Assembly (NCBI GenBank): GCA_039881145.1
Contig: JAYKKI010000005.1
Coordinates: 24,547,501-24,611,500, forward strand
Origin: Druceiella hillmani
Taxonomy: Eukaryota; Arthropoda; Insecta; Lepidoptera; Hepialidae
Direction of reading: 5' to 3'
DNA: 64,000 bases
This document shows, piece by piece, positions 11,301 through 24,045 of the stretch (positions are counted from its first letter, which is position 1; each line of letters starts with the position of its first letter). The notes under the pieces are model-generated. The model was not told where the DNA came from and searched no databases. It was given only the letters and a program-made list of their open reading frames with translations. The translations under genes and the position numbers were made by a program.

Positions 11301-13245
11301 AAAAGTTTAAATATTTTTGGTAGATGGAAATCGATGGATACTCTTAAGTAGCGTTTTGTTACAGATGTAGAAGAATGGACCTCGGTTACAGTGTTAATTG
11401 TATTGGATGAAATAATATGTAATATTTTAAGAAAATCTAAAATAATCATTTTAGATAATGAAAGTTTGGTTGTTAGCCAAAAAGCATAATACTATTTTTA
11501 TATTGTAAAGTTTAAAAGTTCACATCACTGTACCAGCTCATCATCAGAACATGCAAGGATGTAGAAATAAAAATAAACATTAATAGAGCACAAAAATGCA
11601 TTAAAATATTATTAGAAAAATAATTACCCATTTTATATTTTAATTTAATTTTCTTAATATATAGTAATAATGTTCAAAACGTCACTAAGTATTCATTAAA
11701 TGAATTTAATTTCGATATTGTAAATAAAATACAAATTAATGGCAAAAGTTATAATTCTTAGCTAATGTCTGTAAATAATTTTCTTATGATAGCATGAAAT
11801 AAAATTTATGATAACGTTTAAATAAGTTTAAACCCAAGAGTCAAGTATTGAAAATTAGATACAAAATGTACATAAGTACATTTAAAACACCATGGACAAG
11901 TCTATACAAAATGTTTAGATTATTATAACCTAACTTATCTAGTAAAATATCAAAGCAAAAAAGAAAATGGGAGAAAACACAATTAAATTAAATTGTAACT
12001 GCAAATAATTCATCACCAACCATTGTCTTCTATAAGCGAAGAGAAAATTTATACGAATAACCGATATAAATTAATCATCGGTACACTAAACTTATAAGAT
12101 CATAAAGCACAACTTACTGTTCCTAAAAATAGAATATGCAACGAAAAGCTTAGGCAACAAGAGCAAAAAATATTCAGCAAAACAGCAGAAAACTACACAA
12201 TTATAATAAATATCTGTCTAACATGTCAATCGAACAGACTAAACTTTGAGTTCAACCGTGGCATGTATTGTATTATAAGAAGGAAAAGGAATATTTATTC
12301 GCATTTCATTTTACCAAAAAAAAGGAAATCTGCTTAGAGGTCAATAAAATATAGATATTCGGACTTTAGGATATTTTCTATCCCTCTATTGTAGTATATA
12401 CCTCTAGATATAGATTAACATCTAACAGATTATATAAAAAGGTTTCTAATAATGTGTTGCTATCAATAACTTTTGATATATTAATCTCTAAAATTAAATA
12501 TTATGAGAAATGATGGTAAATTTATTGGTAATACCAACTCCTCTAGAAAATAATTCCAAAAGAAAAAATAATTCGTTTGCACTTACAATTTATTTTCTCC
12601 TTACAAATTCGTTAGAATAAATGATCAGATAAATGAGACATATTATATAAATCATCAATAACACTTGCAATTGGAAAAACAACTAATAACTTGGAAAAAA
12701 CTTAAACTAACAAATGATATGGAAAAACCTGAAACAATATATTAGCTACCATATTCATATGACTGTCAGAATGTGTGCTATATAATAACACAAAATTTTA
12801 TACCCACAAAATTGGACTTATAGTTTAAACCAGTGTACTAGACATTATTTACCTAGATAATAAAGTGTAATAAACGATTGGAATAACATTAAAACTGCTA
12901 TTAAAGGGAATTTTATGATTTTTATGATAAAAACATGATTGAAGATATTCGAGACATTAATCAAAAACAGATATAATTTGAAGAAAACTTCGAAAGGAAT
13001 CAGAAGGGGATCTAAATAATAAAGCGATAACTGGGAAAATTGTCAACATTTACATTGGGTATAAAACACAATATAACCAATGTCATCATATTTTATTATC
13101 ATTTTTTGTGTCATTTCTACTCTTCGATATTCCCCTAAATTCAAATTTCAAAATACCAAAATCAGGCGTGGATGAGCCAATAAGATCACCATAAAAGAAT
13201 TCCGATGACTCAACTATTCCCATGCCTTCTATGCCTCATAAAACA
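8343..13245. other. AT-rich desert, about 4.9 kb
   Basis: No gene, recognisable transposon or long repeat. Short frames (8461-8709, 9674-9952, 11228-11449, all minus) have no motif I know. Slightly less AT-rich scraps lie at about 9540-9625 and 11115-11155, without identity. Confidence 0.5.
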
Positions 13246-13310
13246 TATGACAATCTTTAGATCCAAAGATCTAAAGACTATATGTAATCTTGGATTTAAA
13301 GATTATCATA
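13246..13310. repeat. Imperfect 65-bp palindrome with nested perfect hairpin
   Basis: TATGACAATCTTTAGATCCA and its continuation pair with a right half ending ...GATTATCATA at 13310. Inside the left half, TCTTTAGATC and GATCTAAAGA (about 13254-13277) form a perfect 10-bp hairpin with a CAAA loop. The ATCTTTR(A/G)ATC-type word therefore occurs several times in both orientations. Confidence 0.75.
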
Positions 13311-13768
13311 AATGATTCAAGATTACCATAACAGAGCTGCAAGTTGCCTAAGCACCCAAGTTGAAATGGCTAACTCCACGCTGGATGAATTTTTTATAAG
13401 CATGTATTTTTGTCACGTGAGGTTCAAATACTGACCATAAGCCCATAGCTTTATCATACGCACGCTTAAATCTAACCAAAAGTTCCACGACAACAAATAA
13501 TCAAATCTCCAATTCACCTTCCTCTAATATGTTTTCCTGTTGTAAATTATTTTTCAAGATCAAATTCAACAGCAATTTTCAAGATGTTTATAATTCTCGA
13601 TTTGAGTGATCTAAAATCTGAGACTGGTATCGAACGGGGGTGAAAATTATGATCAAAGAAGGTAAACACCATCTTAAAAATTCTTATTTCATTGTTCTAC
13701 TGAAATATTAACACTACGCATATTTTTTAGCCTGAATTGGGTTTGTACCTGCGATATCTTGGATGTAG

Positions 13769-13770
<2 letters not shown>
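13311..13770. other. AT-rich non-coding stretch
   Basis: Nothing recognised. A B-box-like word lies near 13630 on the minus strand but has no tRNA-like context. Confidence 0.5.

Positions 13771-13842
<72 letters not shown>
13771..13842. repeat. (TA)n(CA)n(TA)n microsatellite
   Basis: TA repeat interrupted by a short CACACACA block in the centre. Confidence 0.97.
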
Positions 13843-15343
13843 GACGACTAGTATAAGGTGACTATACATATGTTACGACTAGAAGAGGACGTCTACATAC
13901 ATGTGTCACCACGGACTGCTTAGGTTTTTCAGCTAACACACTTGCATATAAATATTATTCAGTTTTTTTTCGCTTCCAATGAATATTTTTTGAGTGACAA
14001 CCAGGAGTAAAGAATGCATTGCATCCCACCGATAAAAAACTTCATTTCAACACTCTTCTTATTAATATTATTATATATTTATTTATCTGTAGTCACACGA
14101 CAAAACAAAACCTGGTGTCACATGACAAAAAGAAAACAAAACGGTCTTTTTGCAAATTTATTCTATTGTAAGCAGCAAAAAAAGTTTTTCAGGCAAAATT
14201 TAATTTTTACCGTTTGTGATATTTTTGGTTTTATAGGATAATTGACAGATTGATTAAAATTACAGATGTTTTTCAGTTGTTTATTAAAAATTTAACGAGA
14301 TTATTCCAAAACATCGAGATCAATAATAGTTACCGTATTAATCGTATATTCTTAACGTATAATATCCATATCTTCATCTCGTAATAGGGCTAGGGGCTGA
14401 CTACAGCCGCTCGTTTCGTCAATAATGCCCTTAGCTGCAGAAAGCACGTGCCCATTTATCAAAAGTAGAGATGGTCGAGCACGTGTGTTAAAAAATTCAT
14501 ATAAATATTGAAACTGTGGTATTTTATCTCAATGCATAAATATAACCTCTCTGTCTTTTTATACGTTCTCTAACACACGAACCATCGGAAGGGTTATCTT
14601 ATACAACATCTTTATATTATATGTAATACAATTTTATGTGGTCATGTTACATCTGCATATTATGGGTTTATTATCTGGTAATATTTTCTTATTCATTTCA
14701 TTAAAACTAATACAATTACTTCAAAGTTATCAAGATGTTTTCATGAAATAGTGTTTAAATTTTCGTCAATTAGATATTTTTCATATTTATAATTTCAACA
14801 ATGAGTGAAAAACTATTATTTATTTGCAAGTGAATGGATTTCTTCTATCTCTATCTACATTTGAAGTGCATCTGAAGATGGTACATGAAATCTCATTTGA
14901 TTACTCCAATGGATTTAACTTTAAAGTATTTAAAATACACAGTTTTCTTTCAAACTTTAAGAGCCGTCGATTTTTCATTGATATTTTTGGAATTGCGCGT
15001 TTGGATGGTAGTTAAAACGTTCTTATAGCACGACGGGTCTTGCTATTTGATCAACGTCGTATCTTGTCGACTCTTTCCGAATTAATTTGGCCAGCTTCGT
15101 ATTTTGTCGGTTTTTTCCGACTTAACGCTTTCTTTTACACTACATTAAACACACGTTACTTAATGCGTGTGTCAGTGTATCAGTGTACTTGCAACTTTAC
15201 TCGTATATATCGATGTACTGCATTGAACTATCTTAAAAAGTTAAAAGCGTTTATTAATTTAGAATATAGGTTACAGTCATAGTAAAAGTAAAAGTGAAAA
15301 AAAATTGGCGTTTCACATCTGTCAAGTATCCCATGACGGCCAG
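13843..15343. other. AT-rich non-coding stretch
   Basis: Short plus frames (14014-14241, 14824-15015, 15040-15282) without recognisable motifs. A short patch of more balanced composition at about 14385-14490 contains two CACGTG words; identity unknown. Confidence 0.5.
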
Positions 15344-15373
15344 AATACACTTATATAGCTATATAAGTGTATT
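15344..15373. repeat. Perfect 30-bp palindrome
   Basis: AATACACTTATATAG followed directly by its exact reverse complement. The centre is AGCT at 15357-15360, with no spacer. Cruciform-capable. Confidence 0.9.
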
Positions 15374-15639
15374 TTCAATATGCAGTAATAAGTTTGATAA
15401 ATGGAGCCTCACTTAAGTCTAGCCAATCTGAATCTACTAAATAGTTTAAATCCTATCTATTTAAGAATTTTTGGTGCGACGGGATTGCTCCAACGGGATA
15501 TTTTATTAAAATTATATTGCAAGATTTTTTATATTTGTCTACTACTTTTAATATTATCAGGCTCCACTCAATTTTAGTTAACATTAAAGCAGAAACAAAT
15601 GAAGCATCGTTGTTAAAATGGATTTAACAAACAAGAAGA
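15374..15639. other. AT-rich spacer
   Basis: Nothing recognised. Confidence 0.5.
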
Positions 15640-16040
15640 TAAAAATGTTATTTAACACACACATTTGTAATTTATTGTTTGGTTTCAAACATAAAATTTT
15701 ATAAGCATCTCATATCACTCTCATTTTATTGCCTGAATTGAATCACTTTTAGAAGAGTTACTGTTGCTAATGTAAGAAATTACGGATTTATTACCGACGC
15801 TTTTCCTTACGTATCCATTACTTTTCAAGGTCATATTATACACAATTTTTTTAATAGGACAACATTGTTTACTTGCTTACAACCATATGAGAAGTGTTTT
15901 GGTTTGAAAATGCCTTTTAAAATCTGTATACGTGATATATTATATAGAAATAGGCTAAGTTTATTTATCTTTTAATAATGGAAAAGCCCGTGAACATTTA
16001 AAATGACTGGTATTCATTATACCATTTTAATTTAAATGTG
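15640..16040 (+). repeat. Dispersed repeat, copy 1 (pair with 47190-47660)
   Basis: Shared landmarks in order: TTATAAGCATC, ATTGCCTGAATTGAAT, AGAAATTACGGATTTATTACC versus GGAAATTATGCCTTTATTACC (each split across positions), GCTTTTCCTTA, CAAG(G/A)TCAT, AATAGGCTAAGTTT and CTTTTAAT(A/T)..GAAAA. Clearly homologous but old. The 47-kb copy has gained a long (TA)n tract in the middle. Confidence 0.75.
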
Positions 16041-16290
16041 AAAAAATAGAATACTTATCACATTCTGTATTTTTTTTATAAATGGAAGTTTTTATAAAAT
16101 TCTATGTACAATAAAAAAGAAATATTAAATACTACGATAAAAATTGGGATAGTTTATCCTGTCATACAAAAATGTAGCTTTATAGCGATTTATAATTTAA
16201 AAGAAGTAAAAGGAACCATTATCAAAAGACAGGACCTTTTATATTGTTAGTTTTTATTATTACATATTTAGTAGTTATAGTTGTTAAGTG

Positions 16291-16332
<42 letters not shown>
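16291..16332. repeat. (TA)n microsatellite
   Basis: About 42 bp of TA repeat after GTGTATG. Confidence 0.97.
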
Positions 16333-16333
<1 letters not shown>

Positions 16334-16573
16334 GCATGAATTTTACATAAAGGAAAAGTCTGGGTACCCGTAAGAGTATACTTCTTTGATTAAATGTATT
16401 ACCTTTGAATCTATTTAGTCAGTTAAATTAATTGCCATAATAACTTTGTTTTTGAATTCTTCAGTAACATTAGTTAGATATCGGCGTGGTGTATCTAAAA
16501 AGTATATAGTGGAAGAAACAAATCGATGGCCATGTCTACACAGTATACCAGGAATGAAAACATTGAAATGTCT

Positions 16574-16643
16574 ACAAAACATTTGCCATATATCGCAATA
16601 ATATACATTGGTATGTTATTGCAATATCTGGCAACTTTTTGTG
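16574..16643. repeat. Long imperfect hairpin with 4-bp loop
   Basis: The left arm (16574-16606, inner part TTGCCATATATCGCAATAAT) pairs with the right arm (16611-16643). The inner 24 bp have three mismatches, one of which would be a G-U pair in RNA. The outer ACAAAA/TTTTGT continues the stem after a small bulge. The loop is ATTG at 16607-16610. Size and shape resemble a microRNA precursor or a tiny fold-back transposon. Confidence 0.7.
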
Positions 16644-18944
16644 GTCATACGAATAAACTTACAACAATAATACCTTTTTAATATAGGCTAATATAAAAGA
16701 GAGAGATACATTCATTAGATGAATGAATGTCAAAATGTTTATTTAATTTGATTCCACGTAAAGTTATGAATAGAAATGCATAAAGTTTATTAAGACTATG
16801 AGGCGGTTTTTATATATTCATCTCGTATTTTAAAAATAATATATTATTTTGAAGTTTCTTCATTATAATTTATATTTCGCAAAACTTTCGTAAAATAAGA
16901 TCTTATCTAAAACAGCATAAATGATATAGTCGATAAACATTTTATTTAACGTTAAACATCGCGCCCTTCAAAGCTCTGCAAACTCGCTAAGGCTTCAGAT
17001 GCTTTGGTAAATGTTTATATTAAATAAAGTGTAATAATATTTTAAATTACATCTCAGCAGCCTCTTAGACGGTAAAAATATAATTTGACATTTCGTTTAA
17101 TAATTTTATGTTAATTATGAAAACTTCATTAAAAGATTTGAAACAAAATTTATGTTAAAGAAAAGTTATCGATACTTAGTTGGAAAATTAATTATAATAT
17201 ATTTAATTGTTGAAACGAAAGTGTACAGATTGCTGAATAAATTATTAAGCAAGAAGAGAAAAAGTAAAACGAGAAGTGCTTCATTGAGCACGATATGCGG
17301 TGTTTTACGCGAAAATTACTTATGTACATAAAATGTATTAACGAAAAAATGGAGTATTTCAAGAAACACTATGATATTTTATTTATTATGGTTTATATTT
17401 TTAGACTTACGTAATAAAATAAATGAAACATTTGGTTAAAAACTTGATCTGAAACATCACTCATCACATACAACAAGTACATAAAAAACACCAACAAGGA
17501 AAATTATGGTTATGCAAACGCAGGAAAGTATCGTAAGTGAATATTCATCAAAGTTCATTAAAAACAAGAGTGTAAGGAAACCATTTTAATTATACTGTAT
17601 TCTTTTATATTCTTATCTATTTTTTTATTAATAAATTAATTTTTGTTCATGTTATGTGTCATTTTGCTCATGTTTATACGTTTCATTCCAAAACTTCCTT
17701 CCCTAAAAATATACTTTTCTCTCATCTGCCCTATCGTAGTCAAAGAATGTATATGTTTACTGTGTATATATACAAATGAAACAGCAATAACTTGAAATGG
17801 TGTTAATTTTAATTGATTTTCATGTAAAATAGGTGCTTATAAAATTATAAATAAGTCGTAATAGTCAACAACTCTAAAATTATACCTTTGTAAAAATTCG
17901 TCAAATGTGGTCTTTAGAAAAATTTTACTTTCAAAGGAAAACAAAACATTTTAATTTTTTAAGGTACTGTACCTTGATAGAAAGAAACGAAGCCCTTATA
18001 AGATCGCTGTCGCGTTCATCATCAGTCTGTGGGGCACAGTTCTTTTTTTCTTAGAAAAGCAGAAAGCATGTTAACATATGCATCTAATTAACATGCAAAA
18101 ACATATATATGAAAATTGTTGAGGTGGAAAATGAGAGGGGAATAATTTTTATTTTCAATTTCATGTATTTTATGGCATGTTAATTGAAAGAAAGAATAAT
18201 AAAGATTAAAAAAAAACAAGATTACTAAAAGTTAATCCAAAATTTACAGTAAAATGGTAGCGGTGTCTCTAAATCTCCTAATTTTTGAAAAAATTATGGC
18301 ATTTATATGGCCGTGAAAAAAATATATTAGGCAATGTACATTGTGAAATATATTATATGTCAATTGTTTGATAAAAATACTTCATATCCTTGAATATTTA
18401 TATATACCTAAGAACATAGCACGAGTTCAGTCATACTTGGCAGATTTTTTATTATATATATTCCCCTTTTTTAAAATTCTGTTTTCCTGCTCACTTTTCC
18501 ATCTAAAGTAATTCCTTTGAATATGGGTTCTCTGTAGAAGGGCGTGAGTAGAAATTTGAGGCAAATAATCACAAATATAATTAAGACAGTTTCTGCAGTT
18601 TAGAAACTTGATTCTGAGATAAATTTTCACATGCATCACGAGTTTGGTGTATTTTTAAGACGCAGACGTACGATGAGAAAGTATATACTGACGCTAAAAT
18701 TAAAATTTGGATAAACAAATTATAATCATAATTTCTGAGAATTGATTTTACTGATTAAGTTTATGATAGCAGAGTTTATAATACCTTCCTTTCAATGATT
18801 TTTCTATAATCCTTTTTGCCTGATGTATTATGGAAATCATTCTATTGTAAATCTCAGATAAAATAGCTTTACAAAAGTATTTAATTGCCACTAAATACAA
18901 CAAACGTTGGTTAAATATAATACATATGTATCGTTAAACAATTC
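16644..18944. other. AT-rich desert
   Basis: No gene recognised. A minus frame at 18427-18639 is low complexity. The two segments around 17940-18040 have mixed composition but no family I can name. Confidence 0.5.
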
Positions 18945-18984
18945 CTAAGTCATTAAAAAATATGTTGATGCGATAATTACAAAT

Positions 18985-19130
18985 CCTATGACAACCCGGG
19001 GGAAAATGAGAAAATTCCCCGGTGAGGCGGAAAGCGGAAATACCGAATACGGGTCAGGATGGCGCGGCCGCAGGGCAGCGTCACGATATTGTTTGCAGTA
19101 TAATGTCCCCGCTCCAGGCTTTCGTTGTGT
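18985..19130 (+). other. GC-rich scrap, probable transposon fragment
   Basis: A sharp island of high GC (contains CCCGGGGG, TTCCCCGG, GGCGCGGCCGC, GTCCCCGC) in very AT-rich flanks. It is open on the plus strand from ATG 18988 to 19203. The first 45 or so residues are rich in G, R, S and E, and the rest runs into AT-rich flank. It is also open on the minus strand (18945-19133). Composition and size suggest a fragment of a transposon, possibly near a LINE ORF1 start, but I cannot name the family. Confidence 0.4.
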
Positions 19131-19344
19131 CATTTTCTCTAATTTATATTGTATAGTATATTATGTAATATATGAAAACACAATGGTTTCTGGTAAATTG
19201 TGATGTAGTCGTCTGTCGTGAAGTTTGTTAGCTATTAATAATTTGATACGAAAAAAACTTACAGTATGATCAAATTTTATTTTTTCTTATAATTTGATGA
19301 AAAGCATGTATTATTAATTTCACGGTTTATTACTTTATAAGTAA

Positions 19345-19780
19345 GTTTTGTTGCTATAGGGTTCCAGTCCTAAAAATTTTAAAAATTGAACCTTTAAAAG
19401 GTCACATGATTTATTGTCCGTCCGTTCATCTTTCTGGCAAACCCCTTTTTTTCAGAAACTGCTCGACATGTTAAGTTGAAATTAATATCGAATAATAAAG
19501 CCTATAATCAAACATTGCTGTAAAAAAATTAAGTTTCGTGTTTCCTCTAACGTAAACTAATGCAACAAGAAAATATGACCATTTAAAACAATTGTTTTTC
19601 ATGCAATAGCCTTATCACTGATCATCCAACCCTATAGGTTATTTACTATCGACCTACAATATTAAAAGTGGGAAATGTTATGACATAAGTAAAGAAAACC
19701 AATGATTCCTCGTTTCATGTGAAATTAAACACTTTTACAATAAGTTTATTTTACGCCTGTGGAAAACACAGTAGGCAATA
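19345..19780 (+). repeat. Lepidopteran 'GTTCCGTACCTCAAAA' repeat remnant
   Basis: GGTTCCAGTCCTAAAAA, then TGTCCGTCCGTTCATCTTTC, CAGAAACTGCTCGACATGTT, TTAAGTTGAAATTAATATC and CCCTATAGGTTATTTACTAT in the canonical order of this common moth and butterfly repeat. It aligns with 25255-25650 on the same strand. Confidence 0.75.
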
Positions 19781-19930
19781 TGTTTACATTATGGAAAAAC
19801 AATATTGTAAATAGTTTAGTTAGAAATACTATGTGACCTTAAATGTCTAAATGTGAACGAAACTTCCTACGAGGCCTTCTTTTGTACCAAACTTCTACTC
19901 CTGTATTTTATTTTTTTAATGTGGTAATAT

Positions 19931-19934
19931 GCAC

Positions 19935-20000
<66 letters not shown>

Positions 20001-20004
20001 TTTT
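19931..20004. repeat. (CA)n(TA)n microsatellite followed by T run
   Basis: CACACACA, then ATATAT, then a run of T. The frame 19843-20058 is an artefact of this tract. Confidence 0.97.
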
Positions 20005-20159
20005 GACAGAGTCATATCCATCTTTTGTAATAGGTACTTACACAATAAAATTATTTAATGATATAACAAGGAATATTTTGAATGCACAGATAATGTAAAA
20101 TATAGAGAGTAAGTGTTTTTAAGGTCACTTATAAGGTAGAGTATGTGTTTCAAAACTGA

Positions 20160-21560
20160 TTTTGCAATTTTACACGGCAGGAATGTGTACCTACTTAAAA
20201 AAACATTTATTCAGCATTTTCACGAAGTCTGATAAAATAATTAGAAATCACTTATATTTATTTAAAGGTTCAAATTTAGCAGTCGCTGCATAACGTGCGT
20301 GTTATTGCAACTAAGTACCTATTTTTATCGTTTTCCCTATTTTATTTTTCTTTTATATACGACTTCAACATTTTCCTTGTCACTATGTCACTCATTAGGG
20401 TCAATTTTTTATTTTGTTTACAGAGGTAGGTACACACTTTTTGAGTTCCAGAAATATGCATACCTGTTTGGACCTTCAATTAAAAAAAAAACACTACCTA
20501 TTCAAATAAACAAACAATCATCAAAATTGATTGATTCATGCTGAATGTTATTAGTTTATGCCTTTGTACGTACCTGCATATAGTTACCTGTATATTTACT
20601 TTGTTACTCCCTTGCTTAGATCAAAAAAAGTCAAACGAATTTTTACTCAGAGGATTTACCCCTCATATCCAAAGATTTCGCCTTACCACTTTCCGATTCC
20701 TTCATAATACCTTGATTTTGCTAAAGAATAAATTTATTTCACCCTTATTCATGACCTATTAGATTATTTTTGGACTTCTATAAATCAAACTTAATCACGG
20801 CATCTGTGCTAATCAATATTGAGGGATTATGGTGTACTTTCAACTTCTATTGTCAAGATCTAAACAAATTAATGGAAATACACTGGGAGCATACTCTTCA
20901 AAATAAAAAAGACCTGCTAAGCATTGATGGAACTCGCACTACTAATATTTAATGGTTTTTAATGATCGTATTAAACTATTTACAAAATTTTACTTACTTG
21001 AAACAAAAATATATATGCCTACTGTATCAATCACAAGCGCGTATTTAAAAAAAAAAATTATGTGGTATAACAAATCAAGGATTTTTGGACAAATATGGAT
21101 TTTTTTTCGTTACTTTTGCTATGAGACCTTGCTTCTTGCCATATTTCATGATTCTAGATCAACGGGAATTTCCATTTAATTTTGATTTATTTCCCACTAT
21201 TAAAATTATGCGACATAAATGGCCGTATTTTTTATTGCGATGACTTAGAAGCTTAATTTAAAAGGGACCATGGACCTAAGTATTTTATATTAATTTCAAC
21301 TTGATACACCCACGCGCTCCAGTCAAAAAGTGTCTCGACCGACAGACAAATAAACAACGATATGATCCTGTAAGGGTTTCTTTTTTTCCTTTTGAGGTAT
21401 GGAATCTTGAAAAGAATCAATTAAATTTGTTTGTAAACGCCGGAGTTATGAAGAAATTACACAAAAAAATGCAGTCGAATTGAGAACGTTCTCCGTTTTT
21501 CAAGTCTGTTAAAAATTATTTTTATACAATATATAAAATTCATTTAACGAAACTCATATA
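20160..21560. repeat. Composite lepidopteran repeat remnant (partner at 49590-50080)
   Basis: 20160-20540 and 21440-21560 are co-linear with 49590-50080. They share GTACCTACTTA, CTAAGTACCTATTTT, TATTTTATTTTTC, ATCATCAAAATTG, ATGCAGTCGAATTGAGAAC and CATTTAACGAAA. The CAGTCGAATTGAGAAC tail followed by CCGTTTTT is typical of a widespread lepidopteran repeat. Between them, 21170-21411 on the minus strand is the 'CATACCTCAAAAGGAAA ... ACGGCCATTTATG' repeat, in canonical order. Several short plus frames (20299-21179) lie over this block and are not genes. Confidence 0.75.
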
Positions 21561-22339
21561 TTAGAACAGTTTGGCAAGGTACGTTCTCACGCCTGTTTAT
21601 GGAAGTATCGGATCTTTGGCCTAAGACGTAACGTTGTATACGATACTGTATTCTAATTTTAAAACGTCGTTTTCAGAAGTCTCTAAAAAAATTAAGTACT
21701 AATTTTTATGAATAAAACATATGTGATACCAGAATAATATAGTAATCTCACTGTGTTTTATACTCAACGCACGTAACTTAATGAAAAATTAAACTATTTT
21801 CTTCCAGCTGCGTACAATCACCTAGTATTCCAACGTTATATCCTTCGTAAATAAATAACATCGCTTGCGCAGTAATCGCTACGTAATAAGATAGTATCCA
21901 CACAAGGTATTAAGATCTTTTTAAGAAACTCGCAACAGGGGAAATATAAAGTTTGCTCGCAACACTTCAAGTTAATTATTTCATAATTTCATGTTTAGTA
22001 TACTAGTTTCGCAAGATAATAACAGTAGGAGATATAGCATATAATTTTTGGTATGTTTTTTTCATACCCTCGATAATCCAGCCGGCCTACAGCCAGCATC
22101 TGTTGATTTATATATGTGTGTATATATACCTATATATTCAACAAGTAATCCAGATTTTATTGTAGATTCTGATGTATATGGTCAGCTCTGAAATCGAAGC
22201 AAGAAAAAATTGTGTCATGTAACAAAGTAAATACTTAACAAAAGAATGATAATTTTAGGTTCTTTTCCCCAATTTTGTATCTATTATATTGACCAATATG
22301 TAATAATTTATTTCAATTACTAAATAAACAACTGTTGTT
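21561..22339. other. AT-rich non-coding stretch
   Basis: Nothing recognised. A short TATATGTGTGTATATATA patch lies at about 22111-22128. Confidence 0.5.
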
Positions 22340-22720
22340 TTTAGCACACTCCGATGTTGATAATGAATGCAAATGACTGCACCGACGAACCGACGGAAAA
22401 AGGGGTGTTTTTGTTTAATATAATTTTGTAGTATTTTTGACATAACGAGCTGGACTACATTCAATTGTCTCATTCTTTTACGACTAGGAATTCTTATCGG
22501 TATTGCAGTGGATTGAATTTATTTTATTTTTGGAGTTTTGTTTATATTTATGTAACGCAGTAATTTTTGAGAGAAGTGTACGAAAAGATTGTAATCAAAG
22601 TTTCTAATAAATATTACTTAAGCCAGAAAAATATTTTCTGGTTTATACTTTTTTAATTTTAAAATCTTGTTGTAATGAAAAATATAAATCTACCCATTAT
22701 TTGATCAAACAATTTATTAT
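22340..22720 (+). repeat. Partial copy of the 52-54 kb tandem repeat
   Basis: CTCCGATGTTGATAATGAAT, AAATGACTGC, CGAACCGACGGA, TTTTGTAGTATTTTTGACAT, TATTCAATTGTCT-like text, GGAGTTTTGTTTAT and AAATATAAATCTACCCATTA all recur at 52810-53090 and 54020-54590. A GC-rich internal segment (GGCGTTGTCGCATCTATGG) present in those copies is missing here. Confidence 0.7.
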
Positions 22721-22932
22721 TGTTTATTTTATTTTGAAATTAATTTACGTAGATTCGATTTAGATTTTGAAGTTCCCTCAAATTTAGTGAAATCGCGTAA
22801 TATTAAAAAAGAAAAAAGGTTTTGAAAGGTTGATTTAGTGTCACCGCGAAAGCATGCTCATATTTTTGAAAAAATGGTATCCCTGTTAAGCTGTTGTAGG
22901 GTTAGCCGTGTTGAAATTTTGATAGTTTTTAA

Positions 22933-22933
<1 letters not shown>

Positions 22934-22983
<50 letters not shown>

Positions 22984-22986
22984 AAT
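22934..22986. repeat. (TA)n microsatellite
   Basis: About 50 bp of AT dinucleotide repeat. Confidence 0.97.
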
Positions 22987-23384
22987 ATTCGTTCTATGAG
23001 CTGTGGATTACAGATCAATCAACAACTACAATCAACGGATGGCTAGGGTTGTACTTGATTACAATATATTACATATATGTTGCTATTAATAAACTTGTTT
23101 AATCTTTAAATTAGATAAAGTATCGTAACACAGATTAAAAGTAGTGTCATATTTTCCTTTTACTTTTCACTACTTTCTGTTTGAAATACCAAAAAATATA
23201 TTCATTTTCACGAATAAATTTGAAGTAATAATTTATGTTAGATTTAAAGCCGAATTTGGAAGAAGAATCTATCTGTCATTTCTATTTATTCGTCATGATT
23301 ATTATTGTACACTAGTTTTATTTGTTTACTGTGAATAACACAATAATATAACTTTATAAATATGCGCACGCTAATGCATAGCAA

Positions 23385-23640
23385 AAAATGACACCAGATA
23401 TGAAAAGTATAATGGGCGAACCTGATTTACGTTTTATTGCTGTTTTGTCTTTCGTAATGAAACAGAGAAGCCTCATAATTACGTTAAGTCCGTCCGTCCA
23501 TCTAACACCGTCTTATAGTTTCCACAGTTTTATAACTATATGTATGAAATTGCAAGTGTATTCATTTGAAGATCTCCAATAACAGGTGCAAAAAACATTG
23601 TGCGTGTCAGCTCCGAAGCGTCGCTTGAGTTTTCTCCTTA
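23385..23640 (+). repeat. Lepidopteran GTCCGTCCGTCC-type repeat fragment
   Basis: TTCGTAATGAAACAGAGAAG, AAGTCCGTCCGTCCATCTAA, ATATGTATGAAATTGCAAGT and GATCTCC align with 55620-55770. The 64-residue frame (23388-23582) over it is not a gene. Confidence 0.65.
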
Positions 23641-23954
23641 ATTACGAGTGTCTTGGAATGTATAAAACAGGTAGCACTGTATATAAATATCATCTATCAA
23701 TATATCTCTTACGTTAAGGCAGCGTTCATAAGAAATGCATTCGCTTGACGGTTTTTTCATTGTCTTATATTGCAAAACTGATCTCCATGAATTTTTTTAA
23801 CGAGATAATATACAGCGTGTGTTCATCCTGAAAGTACTTTCTAAATATTGGTGAAAGTATTTTTAAATCGGATGAATAGTGTCTGAGACTACTTCCTACA
23901 TCCAAAATTAAATTATTTAACTTTTTTATAACATATGAAAATTTTATTAACGGG

Positions 23955-23956
<2 letters not shown>

Positions 23957-24043
<87 letters not shown>
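23957..24043. repeat. (TA)n(GT)n microsatellite
   Basis: About 58 bp of TA, then about 29 bp of GT. Frames on both strands here are artefacts. Confidence 0.98.

Positions 24044-24045
<2 letters not shown>

Noticed and set aside
13415..13440. GAGGTTCAAATACTG as a possible tRNA B-box
   Set aside because: No A-box, no cloverleaf arms and no 3' stem; also a similar word on the minus strand near 13630. Not enough for a tRNA or SINE call.
18001..18030. Reverse-strand CTGATGATG near 18025 as a second hammerhead class
   Set aside because: No GAAA and no pairing stems follow; the same is true of the reverse-strand CTGATGATG near 11545.
20299..21179. Four consecutive short plus frames that could look like one broken gene
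   Set aside because: The interval is a lepidopteran repeat remnant with a relative at 49590-50080, and the 49.6-kb relative does not keep these frames.
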